Shown here in pieces: positions 36,397 to 44,683 of a DNA stretch of 46,297 bases. Position 1 is the first letter of the stretch. The number at the start of each line of letters is the position of its first letter. Location of the stretch: contig CAZLNM010000027.1 of assembly GCA_964561025.1 (NCBI GenBank), forward strand, positions 1-46,297, given 5' to 3'. A program made the translations under genes and the position numbers. Under the pieces are notes generated by a model. That model was not told the DNA's origin and ran no database searches. It worked only from the letters and a program-made list of their open reading frames with translations. Origin of the DNA: JAAZNF01 sp964561025. Its GTDB lineage: Bacteria; Myxococcota; B64-G9.

Positions 36397-39111
36397 ATGC
36401 AAACCATCGTATCCGATCACTGTTACCACGTCCCTACCGGCGAGTGCCTGGACATCCTGGGCACCAACGCCGAGAAGGGGCTCGACCAGTTCGAGATCCA
36501 GCACCGGCGGGAGCAGTTCGGCCTCAACCAGGTCACCGAGCGCAAGGGCCGTGGGCCGCTTCTGCGCTTCCTGCTCCAGTTCCACCAGCCGCTGGTGTAC
36601 ATCCTGCTGGTCGCGGCCGGCATCGCGCTGGTCTTCAAGGGCGCGGTGGACGCGGGGGTGATCTTCGGCGTGGTGCTGGTGAACGCCATCGTGGGCTTCG
36701 CGCAGGAGGCCAAGGCGCTGCGCTCGATCGCCTCGCTGGCGCGCAACCTGCAGAGCCTGGCCACAGTGATCCGCTCCGGGAAGAAGCAGCAGATCCCGGC
36801 CGTGGAGCTGGTGCCGGGAGACATCGTGCTGCTCCAGGCCGGTGACCGGGTCCCGGCGGACTTGCGGCTGTTCGCCACCCGGGACTTGCGCATCGACGAG
36901 TCGGCCCTCACCGGCGAGTCGGTTCCCACCGAGAAGGACCCCGCCGTGCTACCACACGGCACGCCGCTGGGCGACCGGCACAACCTGGCCTTCTCCTCGA
37001 CGCTGGTCACCTACGGCACGGGCAGCGGGGTGGTGGTGGCCACCGGCGACGCCACCGAGATCGGGCGCATCTCGGAGCTGATCGCCACCTCCAACCCCCT
37101 GGACACCCCGCTCACCCGCAAGATCCACTCCTTCTCGCGCATCCTGCTGTTCGCCATCCTGGGCCTCGCGGCGGTGGTGTTCGCGGTGGGGGTGCTGCGG
37201 GGCCAGCCGGTGATCGACATCCTGGTGGCCTCCATCGCCATCACCGTGGCCGCCATCCCGGAGGGCTTGCCCGCGGCCGTCACCATCATCATGGCCATCG
37301 GGGTGTCCCGCCTGGCCCAGCGGCGCGCCATCATCCGCCGCCTCCCGGCGGTGGAGGCGCTGGGCAGCACCACCGTGATCTGCTCCGACAAGACCGGCAC
37401 CCTCACCCAGAACCAGATGACGGTCCAGGCGGTGCTGGCGGCCGGCGAGGTGTACCAGGTCTCCGGCGCCGGCTACGCCCCGACCGGCGAGGTCAGCCTG
37501 CGCGGCGCCCCGGCGACGCTGGAGGCGCACCCGGCGCTGCGCGAGTGCCTGCTCGGCGGCCTGCTGTGCAACGACGCCGAACTCGTCGAGAAGGACGGCA
37601 CCTGGAAGGTCCAGGGCGATCCGACGGAGGGCGGGCTGCTCTCGGCCGCCTGGAAGGCCGGCCTCACCCCCGAAGACTGGCGCGCGCGCATGCCGCGCCT
37701 CGACGCCATTCCCTTCGAGTCCCAGTACCAGTACATGGCCACGCTTCACTCGCTCCAGGGCGGCCCGGGCCGCGTCGCCTACCTGAAAGGCTCCACCGAG
37801 AAGGTGCTGGAGCGTTGCGAGAAAGCGCTCGGCCCCGAGGGCCCGGAGCCGCTGGACCGGGACGAGATGCTGCGCCGGGTGGCCGAGCTCGCCGCCCAGG
37901 GGCTGCGGGTGCTGGCGCTGGCCCGCAAGGAGTTTTCGCCCGAGACCGCCGCCCTGCGCCATGAGGACGTCCGGCAGGGGCTCGTTTTTTTAGGCTTGCA
38001 GGCCATGCTCGACCCGCCGCGGCCCGAGGCGGGTGCGGCGGTGGCCGCCTGCCTGCGCGCCGGCATCCGGGTCAAGATGATCACCGGCGACCACGCGGTC
38101 ACGGCCACGGCCATCGCCAGTCGTCTGGGGATCGCCAGAGAAGGCGGGGCGCGCGCGCTCACCAGCCAGGATCTGGCGGGGCTCACGGACGAGCAGTTCA
38201 TCGAGGCGGCCGGGACCACCGACGTCTTCGCCCGGGTCACTCCGGAGAACAAGCTGCGCCTGGTCGAGGCGCTCCAGGCCCGCGGCGAGGTGGTGGCCAT
38301 GACCGGTGACGGGGTGAACGACGCTCCCGCGCTGCGCCGCGCCGACATCGGCATCGCCATGGCCCTGGGCGGCACCGAGACCGCCCGCGAGGCCGCGGAC
38401 ATGGTGCTCACCGACGACAACTTCGCCACCATCGAGGCCGCGGTGGAGGAAGGCCGCGGCGTCTTCGACAACCTGCAGAAGTTCATCGCCTGGACGCTCC
38501 CCACCAACGGCGGCGAGGCCCTGGTGCTCATCGCCGCCGTCCTGCTGGGGACCCGGCTTCCCATCCTGCCCATCCAGATCCTGTGGATCAACCTGTCCAC
38601 CGCGGTGTGCCTGGGGCTCATGCTGGCCTTCGAGCCCAAGGAGGGCGACCTCATGGCCCGGCCGCCGGTCCCGCCGGGCTCGCCCATCCTGTCGGCCTTC
38701 CTGCTCCAGCGCATCGTGCTGGTCTCCAGCTTGCTGTGCGGGGCGGTGTTCGCGGTGTTCGAGTGGGAGATATCTCAGGGCGCGAGCGAGGCGGCGGCGC
38801 GCACCGCGGCGGTGTCGGCCATCGTCTTCGGCCAGCTCGCCTACCTGTTCAACTCTCGCTCGCTGCGAAAGTCGCTCGTTTCCGTTGGGCTCTTTTCCAA
38901 CCCGTGGGCCTGGTTCGGCGCCGGCTTGATGGCGCTGCTCCAGCTCGCCATCACCTACCTGCCCTTCATGAACCGGCTCTTCGCCACCGAGCCCGTCCGT
39001 CCCGGCGCCTGGCTTTCCATCCTGGGCTCCGGGCTGTGCGTGTTCTTGTGTGTCGGGCTGGACAAGACGATCCGGGCCCGTCTGGCGGGGCGCCGCGCGA
39101 CCCATCCATGA
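36397..39111 (+). CDS. P-type cation ATPase, type II (P2A-like), unusual ion site
   Basis: 904 residues from ATG 36397, which has GGAGGG upstream. Actuator motif T-G-E-S (172-175), phosphorylation site D331-K-T-G-T-L-T, and hinge T-G-D-G-V-N-D-A-P (636 onward) are intact. About ten TM helices. The M4 motif A-A-I-P-E-G-L-P matches Ca2+ pumps, and M5 T-N-G-G-E-A keeps the Asn and Glu ligands. In M6 the sequence is N732-L-S-T735-A736, where SERCA has N-L-V-T-D, so the Asp that binds both Ca2+ ions is Ala. Transported ion therefore uncertain (Ca2+, Mn2+, Mg2+, Na+ or other). It overlaps the next gene as ATGA. Confidence 0.92.
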   Translation: MQTIVSDHCYHVPTGECLDILGTNAEKGLDQFEIQHRREQFGLNQVTERKGRGPLLRFLLQFHQPLVYILLVAAGIALVFKGAVDAGVIFGVVLVNAIVGFAQEAKALRSIASLARNLQSLATVIRSGKKQQIPAVELVPGDIVLLQAGDRVPADLRLFATRDLRIDESALTGESVPTEKDPAVLPHGTPLGDRHNLAFSSTLVTYGTGSGVVVATGDATEIGRISELIATSNPLDTPLTRKIHSFSRILLFAILGLAAVVFAVGVLRGQPVIDILVASIAITVAAIPEGLPAAVTIIMAIGVSRLAQRRAIIRRLPAVEALGSTTVICSDKTGTLTQNQMTVQAVLAAGEVYQVSGAGYAPTGEVSLRGAPATLEAHPALRECLLGGLLCNDAELVEKDGTWKVQGDPTEGGLLSAAWKAGLTPEDWRARMPRLDAIPFESQYQYMATLHSLQGGPGRVAYLKGSTEKVLERCEKALGPEGPEPLDRDEMLRRVAELAAQGLRVLALARKEFSPETAALRHEDVRQGLVFLGLQAMLDPPRPEAGAAVAACLRAGIRVKMITGDHAVTATAIASRLGIAREGGARALTSQDLAGLTDEQFIEAAGTTDVFARVTPENKLRLVEALQARGEVVAMTGDGVNDAPALRRADIGIAMALGGTETAREAADMVLTDDNFATIEAAVEEGRGVFDNLQKFIAWTLPTNGGEALVLIAAVLLGTRLPILPIQILWINLSTAVCLGLMLAFEPKEGDLMARPPVPPGSPILSAFLLQRIVLVSSLLCGAVFAVFEWEISQGASEAAARTAAVSAIVFGQLAYLFNSRSLRKSLVSVGLFSNPWAWFGAGLMALLQLAITYLPFMNRLFATEPVRPGAWLSILGSGLCVFLCVGLDKTIRARLAGRRATHP

Positions 39112-40277
39112 ACACGCCCCCGCCCGCTTTGCCCTTGTGGGCCCGGATCGGCAACACCCTCGGGCCCTTCCATGGCTACTCCGCGCCTCGCACAGCGCCG
39201 CGGCTCGCGAAGGACTTCCTGCGGGACCTGGGCATCCTGTTCTCCAGTTCGCTCCCCTGGGTGCTGGTGTTCTTCGTGGCCACGCTCGAGGTGTTCGATG
39301 TGTTCAAGCTGCGCCGCATGGTCGCCACCCTGTTCGTCTACGGCCTGGAATGGCCCTGGGAGATCGGGGTGACGCTGAGCGGGCCGCTGGCGTTGTTCGC
39401 CTGGACCGTGGTGGTGGCCTTGCTTCTCGTGCCCGCCATCGCGCTACTTCGCCGGACCACCGATCATTCGCGCGACACGGGCCGGGATCTGATGCGGCGC
39501 TATGCCGCGTTCACCGCGATGGTGATTGGCATAGGGATGTTCCTCAGCCTGACGGTCATGTTCAGTTTCACCGCGGTCATGATCCTGTTCGCCCTGGTCT
39601 GGACCTTGCCGCTCGGCCTGCTCGTCCTGGTCGCCCTCTACCGGGTCCGCAGCGGCCGCAGCTTCGCGGCGCTGGCCCTCCCCGCCTGCGGCGCGAGCGG
39701 GCTACACGTCCTGTGGATCGCGCTCACCCTGAGCGCGCTGGGCGGCGCGGGCCTGATCAGCCGAGCGGTGATCGAGGTGCCCACCTTGGCGCAGCAGGAG
39801 CTGAGTGGCATGAAGTTCTCCGCTGACGGGAAGGAGATCTTGCTTCGCTACCGATTCAGCGATTCCACCAGCGTCGTCGACATCGCCTCCGGCACGGTGG
39901 CCGAGGACCGGGCGCGCACCTTTCCCTCGAGCAACGAACCCTTCGAAGGCAACACGCGCTTCATTCTCACCGATGGGATGGAAATCGCCCACGAAGGCAA
40001 GGCCATCGAGTTCCGCTGGGGCAACGAGCGCCGGCTGGTGCAGGGCCACCGGCCCATGGAGACCAAGGCCATCGCGCTCTCCCCCGACGGCGCGCTGCTG
40101 GCCAGTTGCGGCACCGACAACGTGGTGCGCCTGTGGCGGCCCGGGGATGGGGCCCTGCACAAGACGCTGTGGGGCCACAGCGACGACGTGCTGGGCGTGG
40201 CCTTCAGCCCGGACGGCAAGACCCTGGCCTCGGCCAGCAAGGACGGCACGGTGCGGCTGTGGGACTGCCTCCGTTGA
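39108..40277 (+). CDS. Membrane protein with C-terminal WD40 repeats
   Basis: 389 residues. About five TM helices in the first 240 residues (W-V-L-V-F-F-V-A-T-L-E-V, A-L-F-A-W-T-V-V-V-A-L-L-L-V, A-M-V-I-G-I-G-M-F-L-S-L). The C-terminal 130 residues carry two clear WD40 repeats (A-I-A-L-S-P-D-G-A-L-L-A-S-C and G-V-A-F-S-P-D-G-K-T-L-A-S-A with V-R-L-W endings) and perhaps two degenerate ones before them. That is fewer than the seven blades of a normal propeller, so the domain may be incomplete or assemble between subunits. The ATGA overlap with the cation ATPase implies coupled translation and a shared role. Confidence 0.82.
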   Translation: MNTPPPALPLWARIGNTLGPFHGYSAPRTAPRLAKDFLRDLGILFSSSLPWVLVFFVATLEVFDVFKLRRMVATLFVYGLEWPWEIGVTLSGPLALFAWTVVVALLLVPAIALLRRTTDHSRDTGRDLMRRYAAFTAMVIGIGMFLSLTVMFSFTAVMILFALVWTLPLGLLVLVALYRVRSGRSFAALALPACGASGLHVLWIALTLSALGGAGLISRAVIEVPTLAQQELSGMKFSADGKEILLRYRFSDSTSVVDIASGTVAEDRARTFPSSNEPFEGNTRFILTDGMEIAHEGKAIEFRWGNERRLVQGHRPMETKAIALSPDGALLASCGTDNVVRLWRPGDGALHKTLWGHSDDVLGVAFSPDGKTLASASKDGTVRLWDCLR

Positions 40278-40310
40278 GCCGCATCTCTCTCCCACGACCG
40301 GGATTCTTCC

Positions 40311-40340
40311 TTGCTTCGCAGCGGGTTCGGTTCGTATAAT
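40311..40340 (+). promoter_or_regulatory. Sigma-70-type promoter of the PilZ-Hsp70 gene
   Basis: -35 TTGCTT (40311-40316), 18-bp spacer, consensus -10 TATAAT (40335-40340), 32 bases before ATG 40373. A GAGGAAAGG ribosome-site candidate lies in between, at long spacing. The exact TATAAT is rare in this GC-rich sequence. Confidence 0.6.
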
Positions 40341-40372
40341 CCCGCCCAGCGAGGAAAGGCGGAACGCACGGC

Positions 40373-42595
40373 ATGAGCGACGAGCGCCGGCACGACGAAC
40401 GGGTCTTTGTCAACCTGGTCCTCAAGGTCAAGTACCCGACGCAGGACGAGTTCGCCGATCACTTCGCCACCAACATCAGCGCCGGCGGGGTCTTTTTACA
40501 GAGCCGCGATCCCAAGCCCAAGGGGACCCTGCTGCGCTTCGAGGTGCAGCTCAGCTCGGGTCAGACCGTGCTCAAGGGAAGTGGAGTCGTGGCCTGGGCC
40601 CGCGCCCCCAGCGCCGCCGGGCAACCGCTCCAGGTGCCGGGCATGGGGGTGAAGTTCCTGGAGCTCGACGAGCCCTCCCGGGCCCTGGTCCGGCGCATCC
40701 TGGAGCGCAAGGGCGCCGCGTCCACCGCCTCTCCGCGTCCGGCCGCGCCGGCGGCGGCCCCGCCCCGGCCCCCGATCCGGCCGGCGGCGCCCGACCTGGA
40801 GGTGGACATCGAGGTGGAGCCGGCGGACGGCCCGCCCAAGTTCGAGGTGGCCCCGGAGCTCGCCGCGGTGGCCGAGAAAGGCCCCCCCGCCGGGGAGATC
40901 GACATCCCGGTCATGGACCTGTCGGAGCCCGATCCCGGGGCGCGACGGCTCGCCTCGCGTCCCACCGGTGGGGAGACGGGCTCCAAGGTGATCGGCATCG
41001 ACCTGGGGACCACCTATTCCTGCGCCGCGGTGGTCAAGGACGGGATGCCCCAGGTCATCCCCTCGCGCAAGGGCTACCGCACCATGCCCTCCATCGTGGC
41101 CTACGACGAACGCGGGCGACTGCTGGTGGGGTACGACGCCAAGGCCCAGATGGAGCTCAACCCGCGCAACACGGTGTACGGCTCCAAGCGCCTCATCGGC
41201 CGGCCCTTCGACTCGCCCGCGGTGCAGCAGATGAAGGACCGCTTCCAGTACGAGATCATCGAGGGCCCCAAGCGCGAGGCGGCGGTGCGCATCGTGGGCC
41301 GCGAGTTCAGCCTGCAACAGGTGGCGGCCTTCGTCCTGAGCGAGATGCGCGACGAGGCGCGCGCCTACCTGGGCGAGGAGGTCAGCCGCGCGGTGATCAC
41401 CGTGCCGGCCTACTACAACGAGAACCAGCGCCAGGCGGTGCGCGAGGCCGGCACCCTGGCCGGCTTCAAGGTGGAGCGCATCGTCAACGAGCCCACCGCG
41501 GCCGCCCTGGCCTTCGGCTTCAACCGCGGGCTGGATCAGCGGGTCATGGTGTACGACCTGGGCGGCGGCACCTTCGACGCCTCGGTGCTGGAGCTGTGCG
41601 GCAACGTGTACGGCGTGGTGGCCACCGGTGGCGACATCTTCCTCGGCGGGGTGGACTTCGACAACCAGCTGGTGGACTACATCCTGGCCGAGTACATCCA
41701 GAACATCGGCACCGTGCCCAAGCTGGACCGCGTGGCCATGCAGCGCTTGCGCGACGCGGCCGAGCAGGCCAAGTGCGCCCTCTCCGAGAAGCACGAGACC
41801 ATCGTGCGCCTGCCGGGTTTCGCCAAGGTCAACCGCGTGCCGCGCGATCTCGAGGTGCGGATCTTGCGCGAGACGCTGGAGGAGCTGGTGGGCCCGCTGG
41901 TGGAGCGCACCCTCAAGGTGGCGCAAGGCGTCCTGAGCCAGGCTCGCATGAGCGCCGCCCACCTCGACAACATCGTCCTGGTCGGCGGGCAGAGCCGCAT
42001 GCCGCTGGTGTGGCGCCGCATCCACGAGACCTTCGGCAAGCAGCCGCACAAGGGCGTCCATCCCGACGAGGCGGTGGCGGTGGGCGCCGCCTTGCTGGCC
42101 GACTCGCTGGACAAGTTGGACTCGGTGGTGCTCATCGACGTGCTGCCCATGAGCATCGGCATCGGGCTGCCGGGCGGGAAGTTCGCCAAGATCCTGCAGG
42201 CCGGCACCGCCTTGCCCACCAACCGCATCTGCATGTTCCGCACCTTCGCCGATCGGCAGACCAGCCAGGAGCTGCTGGTGTTCCAGGGCGAGGCGGAGCG
42301 GGTGGTGGACTGCGAGTACCTGGGCACGCTGGTCATCTCCGGCATCACGCCGGCTCCGCGCGGGACGGTCCAGCTCGAGGTCAACTTCGCGCTCGACCAG
42401 GAATGCCTGCTCAAGGTCACCTGCCGGGAACCCGCCTCGGGGCGGGTGAACGAGACCCGCATGGCGGCCCGCGACTCGGACGACTCCATCCGGCGGAAAT
42501 TGCAGATCCCGGCCGACTGGCTCCCCAGCGAACGCATCGGCGTGCCCGAGTCGCTACGCGCCGAGAAGAAAGCCAGTCTGCGGGAGGACGGCTGA
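40373..42595 (+). CDS. PilZ-Hsp70 fusion: c-di-GMP-type receptor domain joined to a lid-less DnaK-like chaperone
   Basis: 740 residues. Residues 1-120 are a PilZ domain with both binding motifs intact: R6-x3-R10 and N-I-S-A-G-G. A Pro/Ala/Glu-rich linker (about 120-200) leads to a full Hsp70 nucleotide-binding domain: I-G-I-D-L-G-T-T-Y-S (207 onward), catalytic-type Lys272 (S-K-R-L-I-G-R), Glu373 (N-E-P-T-A-A-A), D395-L-G-G-G-T400-F-D402 and V-G-G-Q-S-R-M-P (537 onward). The hydrophobic interdomain linker (V-V-L-I-D-V) and the beta substrate-binding domain (G-I-T-P-A-P-R-G) are present. The helical lid is absent: the chain ends about 45 residues after the beta domain. No J-protein or GrpE gene is nearby. 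It could tie client binding to c-di-GMP (inference). Confidence 0.93.
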   Translation: MSDERRHDERVFVNLVLKVKYPTQDEFADHFATNISAGGVFLQSRDPKPKGTLLRFEVQLSSGQTVLKGSGVVAWARAPSAAGQPLQVPGMGVKFLELDEPSRALVRRILERKGAASTASPRPAAPAAAPPRPPIRPAAPDLEVDIEVEPADGPPKFEVAPELAAVAEKGPPAGEIDIPVMDLSEPDPGARRLASRPTGGETGSKVIGIDLGTTYSCAAVVKDGMPQVIPSRKGYRTMPSIVAYDERGRLLVGYDAKAQMELNPRNTVYGSKRLIGRPFDSPAVQQMKDRFQYEIIEGPKREAAVRIVGREFSLQQVAAFVLSEMRDEARAYLGEEVSRAVITVPAYYNENQRQAVREAGTLAGFKVERIVNEPTAAALAFGFNRGLDQRVMVYDLGGGTFDASVLELCGNVYGVVATGGDIFLGGVDFDNQLVDYILAEYIQNIGTVPKLDRVAMQRLRDAAEQAKCALSEKHETIVRLPGFAKVNRVPRDLEVRILRETLEELVGPLVERTLKVAQGVLSQARMSAAHLDNIVLVGGQSRMPLVWRRIHETFGKQPHKGVHPDEAVAVGAALLADSLDKLDSVVLIDVLPMSIGIGLPGGKFAKILQAGTALPTNRICMFRTFADRQTSQELLVFQGEAERVVDCEYLGTLVISGITPAPRGTVQLEVNFALDQECLLKVTCREPASGRVNETRMAARDSDDSIRRKLQIPADWLPSERIGVPESLRAEKKASLREDG

Positions 42596-42653
42596 ATTCG
42601 GGCCCGCGCCGTCCGGTCGAAGCAAGGGAGCATGGGCCATCAGGAGGACCAAG

Positions 42654-43265
42654 ATGCGAAAACAGCGAATATTGCTTCTGGCGGGAGCGGGGCTTCTGCT
42701 CGGGCTCTCGGCCGGCGCGGTCGAGGTGTACCTCAACGGCGTCCAGGTGACCGGGGCCAAGGACCAGGTGATCGACAACGCCAAGGTCACCCTGGACAAG
42801 AGCGGGAACGTCCACATCCTGGCGCCGGACTACAAGGTGCAGGAGATCGGAGCCTCGCAGCCGGATGGCGGCCCCCCCACCGCCGCCCAGCCGGTGCGCG
42901 CCGCGCTGGCCAAACATTACTACGTGGTCACCGAGACCACCCGCCCCGGCGTCACCGGCTACACCATCCAGGTGATGGTGAACGACCGTTTCCTCAAGGC
43001 CCTGTCCGACGAGATCCCCCAGGACGTGATCGAGCTGTCCGAGTACCTGCGCGAGGGGCAAAACACGGTGAGTTTCCGCGCCGTGCGCCTCCAGGGCCGC
43101 ACCCCCAAGAGCAACCTGGCCAGCGACACCTTCTCGGTGCTGCTCGGTGAAGGCAAGGGCGAGCCGGGGGGGCAACTGGTGATCGACGAGGTGCTGGGGG
43201 AGTTCAAGGTGACCGCCGCCGACACCGGCGAGAAGGCCCAGAGCTTCACCGTCCGCGCCCGCTGA
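42654..43265 (+). CDS. Secreted hypothetical protein, 203 aa
   Basis: Signal peptide M-R-K-Q-R-I-L-L-L-A-G-A-G-L-L-L-G-L-S-A-G-A, then V-E-V-Y-L-N-G-V-Q-V-T-G. The mature part is beta-rich and polar with two halves: about 25-70, and about 85-195 (Y-T-I-Q-V-M-V-N-D-R-F, Y-L-R-E-G-Q-N-T-V-S-F). No cysteines in the mature part. No family recognised. Ribosome site AGGAGG six bases before ATG. It follows the PilZ-Hsp70 gene after 58 bp and its stop overlaps the next start by one base, so it is the second gene of a four-gene set. Confidence 0.75.
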   Translation: MRKQRILLLAGAGLLLGLSAGAVEVYLNGVQVTGAKDQVIDNAKVTLDKSGNVHILAPDYKVQEIGASQPDGGPPTAAQPVRAALAKHYYVVTETTRPGVTGYTIQVMVNDRFLKALSDEIPQDVIELSEYLREGQNTVSFRAVRLQGRTPKSNLASDTFSVLLGEGKGEPGGQLVIDEVLGEFKVTAADTGEKAQSFTVRAR

Positions 43266-44683
43266 TGCAAGGCCTCCGATCCCATCTCCTCGCCGTCCTG
43301 CTGTGCCTTCCGGCGGCCTGCGCCGACGGCCCGCGCCACCATGAGCTGTCGCGGGAGGTGGTGCGCGACCGCATCGCCGGGGCCTGGGTGGGCCAGATGG
43401 CCGGCGTGAGCTGGGCGGCGCTGCTCGAGTTCTGGTACCTGGGCGCCATCATCCCCGACGACCGGGTCATCGCCTGGACGCCGGCGCTGCTCGACACCGC
43501 CTTCCTGCAGGACGATCTGTACGTGGAGATCCCTTTCCTCCAGGTCCTGGCCGAGCGCGGCGCGGCCGCCCGCGTGGAGGACTTCGCCGCCGCCTTCGCC
43601 GCCACCGAGTACGCGTTGTGGCACGCCAACCTGGCCGGCCGGGACAACCTGCGTGCGGGCCTTGGGCCGTTCGAGGCCGGCCACTACCGCCACAACCGGC
43701 ACGCCGACGACATCGACTGGCAGATCGAGGCCGACTTCGCCGGCATCGTGGCGCCGGGCCTGCCCCGCGCCGCCCAGGACATCGCCTGGCGCGCGGGGCA
43801 CCTCATGAACCACGGCGACGGGGTGTACGGCGGCGCCTGGGTGGCCGCCATGCACGCGCGCGCCTTCGTGGCCCGGGACCTCGACGAGGTGATCCAGGCC
43901 GGCCTGGAGGCGATCCCGGCACAGAGCCAGTTCCGGCAGACGCTGGACGACGTGGTGCGCTGGAGCCGGGAAAACCCCGGCGACTGGACGCGGGTGTGGC
44001 AGCTTCTCGAGGACAAGTGGGCCGGCGGCGACCGATGCCCGGACGGCGCGGGCAAGCCGTTCAACATCGACGCCAAGCTCAACGCCGCCTACGTGCTCAT
44101 CGGGCTCCTCTACGGCGGTGGCGATTTCGAACGCTCCATGCGCATCGCCATGCGCTGCGGCCAGGATTGCGACTGCAACACCTCCACCGTCGGCTCCATC
44201 CTGGGCAACCTGACGGGGCTCTCCGGCATCCCGGAGCAGTTCCGCACCCCCATCGACGAGAACGCCACCTTCAGCCACACCGGCGTCACCCTGGGACAGG
44301 CCCTGGAGATGTCCGAGCAGGTGGCCGCCCGGGTGGTGCAAGCCGCGGGCGGCGAGAGCGGCGGCGAGGTGTGGCGCATCCCGGTCCAGGACAAGACGTC
44401 CCTCATCCTGGAGCAGTGGCTCGACGAGGATCCGCCGCCACCCGGGTTGACGCTCGAACTCGAGCGCCAGCAAGGCCACCGGGTGACCCTCCGGGCCGTG
44501 GCCGAGCCGGCCCCCGGGCGCGGACCGTCCACGATCCAGTGGAACTTCGGCGACTTCGACATGGGTTTCGGAGAGCGGGTGGAGCACGTCTTTCGCGAAC
44601 CCGGCGCCTACCAGGTGGTGTGCAGCGCCGCCGACGCGCGTGGCACCAGCGCGATCCGAACCCTCGACGTGATCGTTCCATGA
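43265..44683 (+). CDS. Exported ADP-ribosylglycohydrolase-family protein with PKD domain
   Basis: 472 residues. Lipoprotein-like signal ends L-P-A-A-C (about Cys19). The body follows the ADP-ribosyl-glycohydrolase (DraG/ARH) fold: R-D-R-I-A-G-A-W-V-G-Q-M near the start, metal-ligand candidates Q82-D83-D84 in place of T-D-D-T, and D301-C-D303-C-N-T in place of the usual G-D-T-D-T-N. The metal-binding Asp residues are kept while the Thr are changed. The last 75 residues form a PKD-like beta sandwich (I-Q-W-N-F-G-D-F-D, V-F-R-E-P-G-A-Y-Q-V). Export of an ARH-fold enzyme is unusual: the ADP-ribose substrate would have to be outside the cytoplasm, or the activity differs. The stop overlaps the mtgA start (ATGA). 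Confidence 0.85.
   Translation: MQGLRSHLLAVLLCLPAACADGPRHHELSREVVRDRIAGAWVGQMAGVSWAALLEFWYLGAIIPDDRVIAWTPALLDTAFLQDDLYVEIPFLQVLAERGAAARVEDFAAAFAATEYALWHANLAGRDNLRAGLGPFEAGHYRHNRHADDIDWQIEADFAGIVAPGLPRAAQDIAWRAGHLMNHGDGVYGGAWVAAMHARAFVARDLDEVIQAGLEAIPAQSQFRQTLDDVVRWSRENPGDWTRVWQLLEDKWAGGDRCPDGAGKPFNIDAKLNAAYVLIGLLYGGGDFERSMRIAMRCGQDCDCNTSTVGSILGNLTGLSGIPEQFRTPIDENATFSHTGVTLGQALEMSEQVAARVVQAAGGESGGEVWRIPVQDKTSLILEQWLDEDPPPPGLTLELERQQGHRVTLRAVAEPAPGRGPSTIQWNFGDFDMGFGERVEHVFREPGAYQVVCSAADARGTSAIRTLDVIVP

Noticed and set aside
38583..39107. Upstream extension of the WD40 membrane protein frame inside the ATPase gene
   Set aside because: The translation there is low-complexity shadow. The ATGA overlap at 39108 gives the natural start.
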